Positions 52,577 to 61,133 of a stretch of DNA of 64,000 nt are shown one piece after another; within the stretch, counting starts at the first letter, position 1, and the number at the start of each line of letters is the position of its first letter. The position numbers and the translations under genes are program-made. Under the pieces are notes generated by a model. It was not told the origin of the DNA, searched no databases, and was given only the letters and a program-made list of their open reading frames with translations. The stretch covers positions 124,001 to 188,000 of the forward strand of contig NZ_CAUFUE010000004.1 of assembly GCF_959029255.1 (NCBI RefSeq), given 5' to 3'. Source of the stretch: an uncultured Bacteroides sp. (GTDB taxonomy: Bacteria > Bacteroidota > Bacteroidia > Bacteroidales > Bacteroidaceae).

Positions 52577-55150
52577 ATGAAAACACATCACCAATTCTTA
52601 TACTATGCCGTCCGCCTTTGTCTTGCCACATCGCTTTCACTGCAATGCGCCTGCCAAGACGAAATAATCCCGGCAATGCCCGAACCGGTAACTGAAGGAA
52701 ACACAGAACTATCCGACGCTTATCACGATAAAATCCGTACACAACCTTATCCGAAAACAGACAACGAGCTATACCTGAACCCGCCACCCCTCATCGTCCC
52801 TCAAAGCATGAAGACGGGCGAGACACTACAATTCGAACTTTCGCAAAGTGAAGATTTCAATGCAACCGAAACACAACAATCGGAAGCCAAAGCCTGGTGC
52901 ATGTTCAACCCGCATCGCAAATTGCACACCGGCACATGGTATTGGCGTTTCCGTAATATCGGGACAAATCGGTCTCCGGGGGAATGGAGCGATACTTACT
53001 CCTTTGAAGTAAAAGATGAAACACCGGCATTCGTAACGCCTGCTTTCAGTGAGTTTCTTGACAATGCCCCCAGACGTTATCCAAGGCTTTATTGTTATCT
53101 AGACCCATACATAGACGAGGCACGCCGCAACATAAAATCCCATCGCGAATACAAACTGTTGTTGAGTCGTGCGCAAGCCGCCATTGATGCCGACTACTCC
53201 ACAGTCAATCCGAATGAGCATACAGAAACATTGAAAAACCATGTCCAGTATCTTTACGATGCCTATCACCTGACGCAACAATATAAATACCAGGAACGAA
53301 TGCACGATTTATTGAAACTGACACTTACCTATCCCGTAAGTGACCGGTTGCTGTTTGCATCCAATTTCAGTTCTTCCGATATCGCTATCTGCTACGCCAC
53401 ACTCTACGACCAGTTGTACCACCAACTTTCCCCCGATGAACGCACCGGTTGCGAGGAACTGATGCTACGTGTATTGCGCCACTATACCCCCAAGCAATAC
53501 GGTTCTGAAGAAAACCATATCTTCGACAATCACTTCTGGCAACAAAACATGCGAGTACTCTTCCAATGTTGCCTGCTACTCTATGACAATACCGATTATT
53601 CTTCTGAAGTGCTGCCTATGATGGAATATTATTACGAGTTGTGGACAGCACGCGCTCCGGCATCGGGTTTCAACCGTGACGGCGTGTGGCACAACGGTAG
53701 CGGGTACTTCAACGCCAACTTAAAGACACTGCACTACATGCCGATGATTTTTTCCTACATAACCCGTAAAGACTTCCTGCAACACCCGTGGTACAAGAAC
53801 GCAGGTCGCTCAATGGTGTACACCTGGCCGCCCCGCTCCAAAAGCAACGGTTTTGGCGATGGTAGTGAAAAGGGAGATGAGCCTGTACGTATGCGAGTTG
53901 CCTTCGCCGACTTTCTGGCAAGGGAACTGAACGATTCGTATGCCGGTTGGTACGCCTCGGAGTGTAATACCGCTTTATACGGTGACCCCGAGTTGCGTCT
54001 CTACCGTATATGCGCCGACCGTAAATATGAAAACACCCTACCTGCCGACGCTTCCAAAATGATATGGTATAAAGACGCGGGAGAAGTGGTTATGCACAGC
54101 GACCTGGCCCATACGGAAAATAACGTGAACCTGTCATTCCGTTCAGGTACCTTCGGATCGGGGAGCCACACCACATCGAGCCAGAATGCTTTTAACCTAC
54201 TATACAAGGGAAAAGAGGTATACCGCAGTTCAGGTTATTATCTAAACTTCAGTGATGCGCACAACCTGATGTCCTACCGTCACAGCCGTGCACACAATAC
54301 CATTCTGGTAAACGGAATCGGCCAGCCCTATTCCACCAAAGCATACGGTAACGTGATGCGTGCCATGGAAGGACGACATATCACTTATTGCCTTGGCGAT
54401 GCGTCAAACGCATACAACGGTGTTTCGGATGATCCGATGTGGATACAATCTTTCGAGAATGCAGGTATCACGCAGACACCTGAAAATGGTTTCGGAGAAA
54501 CACCCCTCACAAAATACCGCCGCCATGTATTGATGCTACATCCCGAAGGTATCATACTGATTTATGACGAACTGGAAGCATCGGAACCCGTCACTTACGA
54601 CTGGCTGCTTCACAGTCCTTCGCAAATGTACCTCAACCAGGAATTACTCACGGTGAACCATGAAAATAGAGAGGCAGGTTTCACAGCCGTGACACAATTG
54701 TTCTGCAATAATCCACTGGAACTGTCGGTCAATAACCGATTTGTCGTACCTCCTACCCCTATCTACAATCCTGCATACCCCAACCAGTGGCATGTAACTG
54801 CACGGACGGAAAAACAAGCACGAACACTTATCCTTGCCGTGATACAGATAAACGATGATGGCACTCCCGCACACATCATCAAGCAGAACGGTAATGCCAT
54901 TACCGTAGGCAAATGGAGTATCCATGCCGAACTGGATGCCGCACAACCTGCCACGCTCACCGTGACGCACGCCGATAATCCTGTATTCTTCAGTCTCGGA
55001 AACGCTCATCCCACAATCGGTGGAAACTGTTATCTGAGGGAACAGGCAGGTTCATCAATGCTCTATGATGAAAATCATGCCGACGGAAAGTACAAAGTGA
55101 GTGAAATGACCGACCGACTACCCGCGTCAACACGGGTGGCGAGCTACTAA
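52577..55150 (+). CDS. Heparinase II/III-superfamily polysaccharide lyase (DUF4962 type), lipoprotein
   Basis: An 857-residue paralogue of the lyase at 44478. The signal ends in a lipobox region (SLSLQCACQDE), so this one is membrane-anchored and, given the acidic residues after Cys, possibly on the cell surface. DUF4962 part about 60-460 (AWCMFNPHRKLHTGTWYWRF; EENHIFDNHFWQQNM; WTARAPASGFNRDGVWHNGS). Heparinase II/III beta part about 500-790 (GSGSHTTSSQNAFN; SYRHSRAHNTILVNGIGQPY). A mini frame (52566-52580) overlaps its ATG. It has its own upstream region, separate from the susCD operon. Possibly the first endo-cut at the surface (inference); CAZy family not assignable by eye. Confidence 0.88.
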   Translation: MKTHHQFLYYAVRLCLATSLSLQCACQDEIIPAMPEPVTEGNTELSDAYHDKIRTQPYPKTDNELYLNPPPLIVPQSMKTGETLQFELSQSEDFNATETQQSEAKAWCMFNPHRKLHTGTWYWRFRNIGTNRSPGEWSDTYSFEVKDETPAFVTPAFSEFLDNAPRRYPRLYCYLDPYIDEARRNIKSHREYKLLLSRAQAAIDADYSTVNPNEHTETLKNHVQYLYDAYHLTQQYKYQERMHDLLKLTLTYPVSDRLLFASNFSSSDIAICYATLYDQLYHQLSPDERTGCEELMLRVLRHYTPKQYGSEENHIFDNHFWQQNMRVLFQCCLLLYDNTDYSSEVLPMMEYYYELWTARAPASGFNRDGVWHNGSGYFNANLKTLHYMPMIFSYITRKDFLQHPWYKNAGRSMVYTWPPRSKSNGFGDGSEKGDEPVRMRVAFADFLARELNDSYAGWYASECNTALYGDPELRLYRICADRKYENTLPADASKMIWYKDAGEVVMHSDLAHTENNVNLSFRSGTFGSGSHTTSSQNAFNLLYKGKEVYRSSGYYLNFSDAHNLMSYRHSRAHNTILVNGIGQPYSTKAYGNVMRAMEGRHITYCLGDASNAYNGVSDDPMWIQSFENAGITQTPENGFGETPLTKYRRHVLMLHPEGIILIYDELEASEPVTYDWLLHSPSQMYLNQELLTVNHENREAGFTAVTQLFCNNPLELSVNNRFVVPPTPIYNPAYPNQWHVTARTEKQARTLILAVIQINDDGTPAHIIKQNGNAITVGKWSIHAELDAAQPATLTVTHADNPVFFSLGNAHPTIGGNCYLREQAGSSMLYDENHADGKYKVSEMTDRLPASTRVASY

Positions 55151-55194
55151 AAGACAGTAGCCAGAAGCACTCACAATAGGCTTAAACAAAGATT

Positions 55195-55236
55195 TCCGAC
55201 AAAATTATAATTCAATCCGACAAGATTATAATCAGA
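55195..55236 (+). promoter_or_regulatory. 21-bp direct repeat upstream of the PL8-like operon
   Basis: Two adjacent 21-bp units (55195-55215 and 55216-55236) match at 17 of 21 positions; both start TCCGACAA and contain ATTATAAT. They lie 57 bp before the -7 box at 55294. Sequence differs from the susC repeat but the period is identical. Confidence 0.6.
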
Positions 55237-55293
55237 CATTCATTATTGCTTCAGAAAAATACAGTATTGACAGGGGGGCAGCCATCAATGCTG

Positions 55294-55301
55294 TATTTTT
55301 G
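55294..55301 (+). promoter_or_regulatory. -7 box of the PL8 - sulfatase - GH88 operon
   Basis: TATTTTTG fits TAnnTTTG and lies 30 bp before the ATG at 55332. No -33 TTTG at the right distance, as expected for an activator-dependent promoter. Confidence 0.55.
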
Positions 55302-55331
55302 TCCACAGAAAGAATCAAAACATCAACAATT

Positions 55332-58300
55332 ATGAAAAACAGAATTCTCCATTTACTAATCGTATTATTGACTTGTCCTTGTATGTCGCTCACCGCAAGA
55401 GCCGGGGAGAAAGTATTCGCCAATTATTTCGACATTCCGGTAAACAGTTCCGCAGGAACAGAAGTTATCGGACGTATTCATTTGGAAAGGAACAAGGACG
55501 TACTGACACGCCCCATTCCCGAAGGTTATCACTTTGAGATATTGAAACAAGATGACGCCGCATTGTTTGAGCTTGAAACGCGTTACGACTTATCCAAACG
55601 GATTATGGGGGTACTCACTGTAGCGCAAGGCAAAAACACCGGAGACAAACCATCCAAACATATCCTGACCATTGCCCTGAAAAACGGGGACAAACAACTG
55701 AAGAAGTTCAATATCAATGTCAGAGTGGTAAAGAAAACACTGTGGAGTATCTTCAATGAGAGATATACCGCAAAGACACTTGATAACAAGCGCTTATATG
55801 GTCGCATCAAGTATTCGGATGAAGAAGTGGCTGCCAAAATCAGTGAACTGAAAAATAACGGATGGAAATTCAAAGGACTTGAAAAATGCTACGGCAGTCC
55901 CCTGAACTACAAAGGTACGTTTGATGCAAAAAACGAATACCTCCCTTCGGGCACCATAGAATATGATTGGGCGGAAGTTGCCAACCAGATAGGTGGATTA
56001 GGATACTCATACGCCACTTCCAATGTATATGGTCCGAAAGGTTCACCTGAAAAGCGTAAAGAGTTAAGAGAAACTTTGTACCAAGCCATCCTGACTTATA
56101 CCAATTCAGTACCCGTAGAAGGTAATGAGGTTATGATAGATGGTAAACCCATCGGTGAGTGTACCGGCGATGGTTTTGGTATGCTGCAAGCTCATAAATT
56201 GGCAGGTATGCAAACTCCTACTCATCAATGGACCTTGACTGATCCATTGGTAGTACCTGTGCTTCACCTGATGCCTGACTTACTGGCTGGCATGAAGAAG
56301 CAGGATAAAACATGTATGGAAGTACACAATGCACTGATACGCTACTTACAGATATTTTTTGCAGAAATAGAGAGCCGTCGCCCCATCGACAATCCTGATG
56401 GACGCTGGGGAGAACTGCAAGATACTATCTACTCATCCGGTGCATGGGCGGACGCCAATCTGGGACACCGTTCACGTACCATGCTGGCACTACCTATTAT
56501 CTGGGCAGACTACAACCGTCCTTTGACCTACGTTCAGTATTGGTACAGTGATTTCTACCACGACCAACCGTTTAAAGATTTCAGCTATTCACCGGGATGG
56601 AGTCCCCACGGAATTGTAGCGGACGTAAGTCGTTGGATGACTAAATATAATATTGTAGCCCACAAATATATTCAATCCGGTTTCCAACCTGATGGAACCA
56701 TATCTCACCATATTGCCAACGCAACTGATGCGGCTATGGTTGCATACGGCTTTGAGTGGTTGACGGATTGTAACAGCGGATACGGTTATTTCAAGAATAC
56801 TAAATTCAAGATAGACGATAAATACTATCAATTCCAGTTAGACCGCCTACTGAATGTATATCCCAAACTTTTCTACAAGCAACGTATGGACTTCCTTGTA
56901 GCCGGACGTTCTTTCATAGACGACATGCGGACATTTGTCAACAAAACATATATTAAAGCTGTAAATTCTATGCTAAACGCACGGAACAAAGACTCTAAGC
57001 TGAAAGGAGTCGAAAAACTGCAAGAAGTATGTAAACAGTTAAAAGATAACACGTTTGAATATTCGGGTACAGATGCTTATTGGGTAAACGAGTATCTGGT
57101 ACACCGGCGTGGAAAAAACGAAAAGCCATTCTATGCTTCTTTGAAATTGAAATCGGAACGTACTGTAGGTGCCGAAGACTTTAAAAAGACCATACGTCGT
57201 TCATGGCACATGGGTTACGGTATTCTGCAAGTAAAAGTAGAAGGTGATGAATACTCCGACAAAGTACTGGATAACTTTGACTGGCATGCCCTGCCGGGAT
57301 TGACGGAAGAATGGCGTACAGATCCAATGCCTTTGGGACACGCTCAAGAATCACTGCCGGGACAGAACAAAATATCCGGAGTACTGGCTGATGGTAGAGC
57401 AGGAATGGGTATTTATCACCATTTGACAAAAGAGAAATACAGCTCTGCCACTGCATTCAAGAGCTATCATTTCATAGAAGATAAGATTATAGCACTGGGT
57501 AGCAGCATCAGCCGCGTGCGTACTGGAGAAGGGCAAAATATTGTTACTTTCGTCGACCAATCGGCATTGAAAGGTGTATTGACCTACTGTAACGGTAAAG
57601 ATATCAAGAAGGTTAATAGTGGTGAGTCTGTGGACATTACGGAAGATATCGAAGAGGTATGCTGGCTTCATCACGGACAGAAAGGTTATATTATCCTGCC
57701 TGAGAAGAAATTACAACTTCTCATAAAGAGCGGTAAAGAAATAAATATCACCGACCGCGAGATTGCCAATAACAAACCAAATTTTATTATTGCCATAAAT
57801 CATGGTGAAATACCGGGAAAAGAATGGGATGATACTTATCGATACATTCAATTACCTAACGTACGTGCAGAAGAAATGCCTGTGCGTGTAGAAGCTTTAT
57901 TGAAGGATATGGAATTTGCCATGCAGGGCAACAAGGTGCATGCCGCGTACTCCGCAACCGACAAAACCTGGCAATACGCTTTCTTCCAACCGGGAAGTAT
58001 TTCCGTAGGCAAGACCAGTGTAACCTCCAACGATGTAGCGCAAATCATGTTACGTGACAGCGGCAAGGAATGGGTATTATCTGTGAACAACCCCATGCCC
58101 GACGGACAAAAGCAGACGTTGACATTCAGTATTTCCACCCAATTACCTGAAGGGACATATACCTATCGCACTCGAGGTGTTTACCCGTTGGAAGGAGAAA
58201 CGGTGAAGGTGGAACAAGAAGGCAAGGGCAGCAAAGTGACAGTAGAATTACCCGACAGTCGGGATGCCGCCAAATACAACTATCAATCGGATTTGTATGC

Positions 58301-58337
58301 GGCAACCCCGATTATAGTAAACATACCCAAACAGTAA
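55332..58337 (+). CDS. PL8-like polysaccharide lyase (chondroitin/hyaluronate lyase superfamily)
   Basis: A 1001-residue exported protein from the ATG at 55332 (a TTG 11 codons upstream overlaps the promoter). Signal peptide to about residue 25, a beta domain to about 135, then an alpha-toroid at about 140-560 with SPGWSPHGIVADVSRWM and QPDGTISHHIANATDAAM. The DGTxxxH pattern matches the catalytic His region of chondroitinase ABC I, so His460 is a candidate. A beta-sandwich follows (LPGLTEEWRTDPMPLGHAQES; KSYHFIEDKIIALGSSISR) as in PL8. The Tyr expected 7 residues after the His is Ala here, so assignment to a PL8 subfamily, or a sister family, is uncertain. Cotranscribed with the third sulfatase and GH88. 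Confidence 0.75.
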   Translation: MKNRILHLLIVLLTCPCMSLTARAGEKVFANYFDIPVNSSAGTEVIGRIHLERNKDVLTRPIPEGYHFEILKQDDAALFELETRYDLSKRIMGVLTVAQGKNTGDKPSKHILTIALKNGDKQLKKFNINVRVVKKTLWSIFNERYTAKTLDNKRLYGRIKYSDEEVAAKISELKNNGWKFKGLEKCYGSPLNYKGTFDAKNEYLPSGTIEYDWAEVANQIGGLGYSYATSNVYGPKGSPEKRKELRETLYQAILTYTNSVPVEGNEVMIDGKPIGECTGDGFGMLQAHKLAGMQTPTHQWTLTDPLVVPVLHLMPDLLAGMKKQDKTCMEVHNALIRYLQIFFAEIESRRPIDNPDGRWGELQDTIYSSGAWADANLGHRSRTMLALPIIWADYNRPLTYVQYWYSDFYHDQPFKDFSYSPGWSPHGIVADVSRWMTKYNIVAHKYIQSGFQPDGTISHHIANATDAAMVAYGFEWLTDCNSGYGYFKNTKFKIDDKYYQFQLDRLLNVYPKLFYKQRMDFLVAGRSFIDDMRTFVNKTYIKAVNSMLNARNKDSKLKGVEKLQEVCKQLKDNTFEYSGTDAYWVNEYLVHRRGKNEKPFYASLKLKSERTVGAEDFKKTIRRSWHMGYGILQVKVEGDEYSDKVLDNFDWHALPGLTEEWRTDPMPLGHAQESLPGQNKISGVLADGRAGMGIYHHLTKEKYSSATAFKSYHFIEDKIIALGSSISRVRTGEGQNIVTFVDQSALKGVLTYCNGKDIKKVNSGESVDITEDIEEVCWLHHGQKGYIILPEKKLQLLIKSGKEINITDREIANNKPNFIIAINHGEIPGKEWDDTYRYIQLPNVRAEEMPVRVEALLKDMEFAMQGNKVHAAYSATDKTWQYAFFQPGSISVGKTSVTSNDVAQIMLRDSGKEWVLSVNNPMPDGQKQTLTFSISTQLPEGTYTYRTRGVYPLEGETVKVEQEGKGSKVTVELPDSRDAAKYNYQSDLYAATPIIVNIPKQ

Positions 58338-58380
58338 TCTGACAGTATAACCAATATTTAAAGAAGAGCAATAACTCACT

Positions 58381-59790
58381 ATGAATAAATTATCTATATT
58401 ATGCCTAAGCGCCTTGGGAATATCTTCCTGCTCAGGTTCTAAAACTACGCAAAGCGGAAACGAAAATACAGATAGTACATCTACCCGCAAACCCAATATC
58501 ATTATCCTGCTGACCGACGACCAAGGTTACGGAGACATGAAATGCTATGGTAATCCCAAGGTACAGACTCCCAACCTGGACCAACTAGCTGCTGAGGGTA
58601 CACGGTTCACTAATTTCTATGCAGGCGCAGCAGCCTCAACTCCATCACGTGCCGCTCTGCTAACAGGACGTTATGCTGAACGCGTGGGAGTACCGGGAGT
58701 GGTGGATGACACGTCGGAAAACGGAATAAAACCTACTGAATTCACTCTCGCCGATTATCTGAAACAAAATAATTATGCCACGGGAATAGTAGGAAAATGG
58801 CATTTGGGATATCAACCTCAATATTTGCCGTTGCAACACGGATTTACCGAGTTCTTCGGCCTGCCTTATTCCAATGACATGTGGCCTTTTCATCCGAAAC
58901 CGGATCACGCTTATCCGGCATTGCCATTATATGACAACGATAAGGTGATAGAATATAATCCTACTGTAAACCAAATGACTACCCGCCTGACAGAACGTGC
59001 CATACAGTTTATCAACCGGCATAAAAATGAACCATTCTTCCTCTATATGCCCTACACACAACCCCATGTACCTCTGGGAGTATCGGATAAGTTCAAAGAT
59101 AAATCGGGAGAAGGACTCTATGCCGATGTCATCATGGAGATAGATTGGTCGGTAGGTGAAATTATGAAGACTCTGAAAGCCAACGGACTGGATGAAAATA
59201 CATTGGTACTGTTCACGTCGGACAATGGGCCATGGCTAAGCTATGGAAATCATGGCGGTTCTACCGGCGGACTACGTGAAGGCAAGGGTACTACCTTTGA
59301 CGGTGGGCAACGCGTACCATTCATAGTCCGTATGCCTAAACAAATTCCGGCAGGGAAAGTATCCAATCAATTTCTATCCGCTCTCGACATCACGCCTACC
59401 TTAGTGAACCTCACCCGGTCACAGATGCCTCGCATGAATAAGTTTGACGGACAAGATGTATGGGGACTCCTTACCGGGAAAGAGGATGGACACCAACCTT
59501 TCTACTTTGTATACAACGGTGTGGTAGAAGCCTTGCGTGACGGAAAATGGAAATGTGTAACTCCTCATAGCTACCGTATCGTAAAGACTCCCGGTAAAGA
59601 CGGACTTCCCGGTGAACAGATATCCAATGGTGGTAACATCGGTCTCGCCCTCTTCAACTTGGAAACCGACCCTAAAGAAAACAATGATCTCGCAGCACAG
59701 CACCCCGAAATTGTGGCACAGATGTATGCCCAAATCAAGGAATTTCAAAAGGAGATAGATGAAGAAATGAAACATTTGACGGTTGAATGA
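58381..59790 (+). CDS. Sulfatase lipoprotein, Ser-type, arylsulfatase-like
   Basis: 469 residues with lipobox (LGISSCSGSK, Cys at about 17). Metal motif KPNIIILLTDDQGYGDM. Formylglycine motif ASTPSRAALLTG with Ser86. GKWHLGYQPQYLPLQHGF and LFTSDNGPWLSYGNHGGSTG are typical of arylsulfatase A/GALNS-like S1 enzymes. It differs from the two paralogous sulfatases of this PUL and so probably takes a different sulfate position. 43 bp after the PL8-like gene and 30 bp before GH88. Confidence 0.92.
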   Translation: MNKLSILCLSALGISSCSGSKTTQSGNENTDSTSTRKPNIIILLTDDQGYGDMKCYGNPKVQTPNLDQLAAEGTRFTNFYAGAAASTPSRAALLTGRYAERVGVPGVVDDTSENGIKPTEFTLADYLKQNNYATGIVGKWHLGYQPQYLPLQHGFTEFFGLPYSNDMWPFHPKPDHAYPALPLYDNDKVIEYNPTVNQMTTRLTERAIQFINRHKNEPFFLYMPYTQPHVPLGVSDKFKDKSGEGLYADVIMEIDWSVGEIMKTLKANGLDENTLVLFTSDNGPWLSYGNHGGSTGGLREGKGTTFDGGQRVPFIVRMPKQIPAGKVSNQFLSALDITPTLVNLTRSQMPRMNKFDGQDVWGLLTGKEDGHQPFYFVYNGVVEALRDGKWKCVTPHSYRIVKTPGKDGLPGEQISNGGNIGLALFNLETDPKENNDLAAQHPEIVAQMYAQIKEFQKEIDEEMKHLTVE

Positions 59791-59820
59791 AATATACCGT
59801 CATAAACAACAGATAATACC

Positions 59821-61032
59821 ATGAAAAGGACTATAGTGCTATTGACTTTGATACTATTGGGGTATCGGAATGTTTTAACAGCCCAGCAAGTATCCCCTCT
59901 TCAAATAAAAGAAGTACCCATTTGGGTAGAGAAAGCCTTCAAAGTGGCACAAACACAATCGGAAGCCATGTATAAAGAAGTCATGAAAACAAAGTTACTT
60001 CCACGTTCCATCCAACGAGGCTTGTGCCCCAAAACAGACTGGACAGCCGGATTCTTTCCCGGTACGCTGTGGTATCTGTACACCTATACCGGAGAAGAAA
60101 CATGGAAAATACGTGCCGAGACAGCCACTGCCCTGATGAAAGGTGAACAAAACAATGCTTTCGATCATGATATCGGCTTCAAAATGTACTCCAGCTATGG
60201 CAACGGCTATCTGCTGACAGGTAACAAAAGTTATCGCCACATCATCTTCCGTTCCGCCAAAACATTGACCTCACGTTATTCGTACAAGACAGGGCTCATC
60301 ATGTCGTGGGAACCGGACGAGAAACGTGACTGGTTGTTTCCGGTTATCATCGACAATATGATAAATCTGGAACTGTTGATGGAAGCCTATAAGATATCGG
60401 GAGACACTACCTTGAAGCACATCGCCATTTCTCATGCAGACAAAACAATGAAGTTCCACTATCGTAAGAATATGTCCTGTCCCCATGTAGTGGACTATGA
60501 CCCGGAGACAGGAACTATGCGGAAATATGACTGGAACAACGGTTCAGACGACACTACAAATTCCACCTGGTCGCGTGGACAATCATGGGGACTCTATGGC
60601 TACACCATGATGTATCGGGAAACTGGTGATATGAAGTATCTGGAGCATGCTGAAAAGATTGCCGATTTCCTATTAACCCATCCCAACATGCCTGAAGATA
60701 TGGTTCCTTACTGGGACTACTCCGATCCCCAACGTTCTACAATGCGGGATGCTTCGGCTGCCGCCATCATGGCATCAGCACTGATGGAGCTTAGTACTTA
60801 CTCTAAACAAGGGAAAAAATACTTTGAAGCCGGAGAAAAGCAATTGAAAAGCCTTTCCTCCCCTACTTATCTGGCAAAACCGGGAATGCATAAGAATTTT
60901 ATCCTGATGCATGCTACCGGAAATTTACTTAAAAACAGCGAACTGGACGGAGCGCTCTCGTATGCGGACTATTATTTCATGGAAGGATTACTGAGATACT
61001 TGAAGATTATCAACAAGCAAAAGTTATACTAA
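59821..61032 (+). CDS. Unsaturated glucuronyl hydrolase (GH88)
   Basis: Hydrolyses the 4,5-unsaturated uronic acid that lyases leave at the non-reducing end, freeing a monosaccharide that rearranges to a keto sugar. 403 residues, signal peptide ending near TAQQ, so periplasmic. Alpha6/alpha6 toroid; catalytic residues align with those of Bacillus UGL: Asp117 in FDHDIGF (Asp88) and Asp178 in IDNMINL (Asp149). SRGQSWGLYGYTM and PYWDYSD are family motifs. It is the clearest sign that the PUL degrades a uronic-acid glycan through lyases. Last gene of its operon, with a terminator after it. Confidence 0.94.
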   Translation: MKRTIVLLTLILLGYRNVLTAQQVSPLQIKEVPIWVEKAFKVAQTQSEAMYKEVMKTKLLPRSIQRGLCPKTDWTAGFFPGTLWYLYTYTGEETWKIRAETATALMKGEQNNAFDHDIGFKMYSSYGNGYLLTGNKSYRHIIFRSAKTLTSRYSYKTGLIMSWEPDEKRDWLFPVIIDNMINLELLMEAYKISGDTTLKHIAISHADKTMKFHYRKNMSCPHVVDYDPETGTMRKYDWNNGSDDTTNSTWSRGQSWGLYGYTMMYRETGDMKYLEHAEKIADFLLTHPNMPEDMVPYWDYSDPQRSTMRDASAAAIMASALMELSTYSKQGKKYFEAGEKQLKSLSSPTYLAKPGMHKNFILMHATGNLLKNSELDGALSYADYYFMEGLLRYLKIINKQKLY

Positions 61033-61046
61033 CTTCAATATAAAGG

Positions 61047-61100
61047 AATAAATCTCCACTTTCATACCATAACTTAAAGAAAAGTGGAGATTTATTTTTT
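61047..61100 (+). terminator. Terminator after GH88
   Basis: AATAAATCTCCACTTT (61047-61062) pairs perfectly with AAAGTGGAGATTTATT (61081-61096), then TTTTATC. It ends the PL8 - sulfatase - GH88 transcript. Confidence 0.85.
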
Positions 61101-61107
61101 ATCTTTG
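61100..61107 (+). promoter_or_regulatory. Candidate -7 box of the hybrid two-component gene
   Basis: TATCTTTG lies right after the GH88 terminator and 26 bp before the ATG at 61134. No clear -33. Confidence 0.45.
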
Positions 61108-61133
61108 CCCAACAACCGTTATCAGTCATCAAT

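Noticed and set aside
37823..61032. Firm assignment of the PUL to heparan sulfate
   Set aside because: Heparinase II/III-fold lyases act on several polymers, the heparinase I (PL13) type is absent, and a PL8-like lyase is present. The substrate is left open among glycosaminoglycans.
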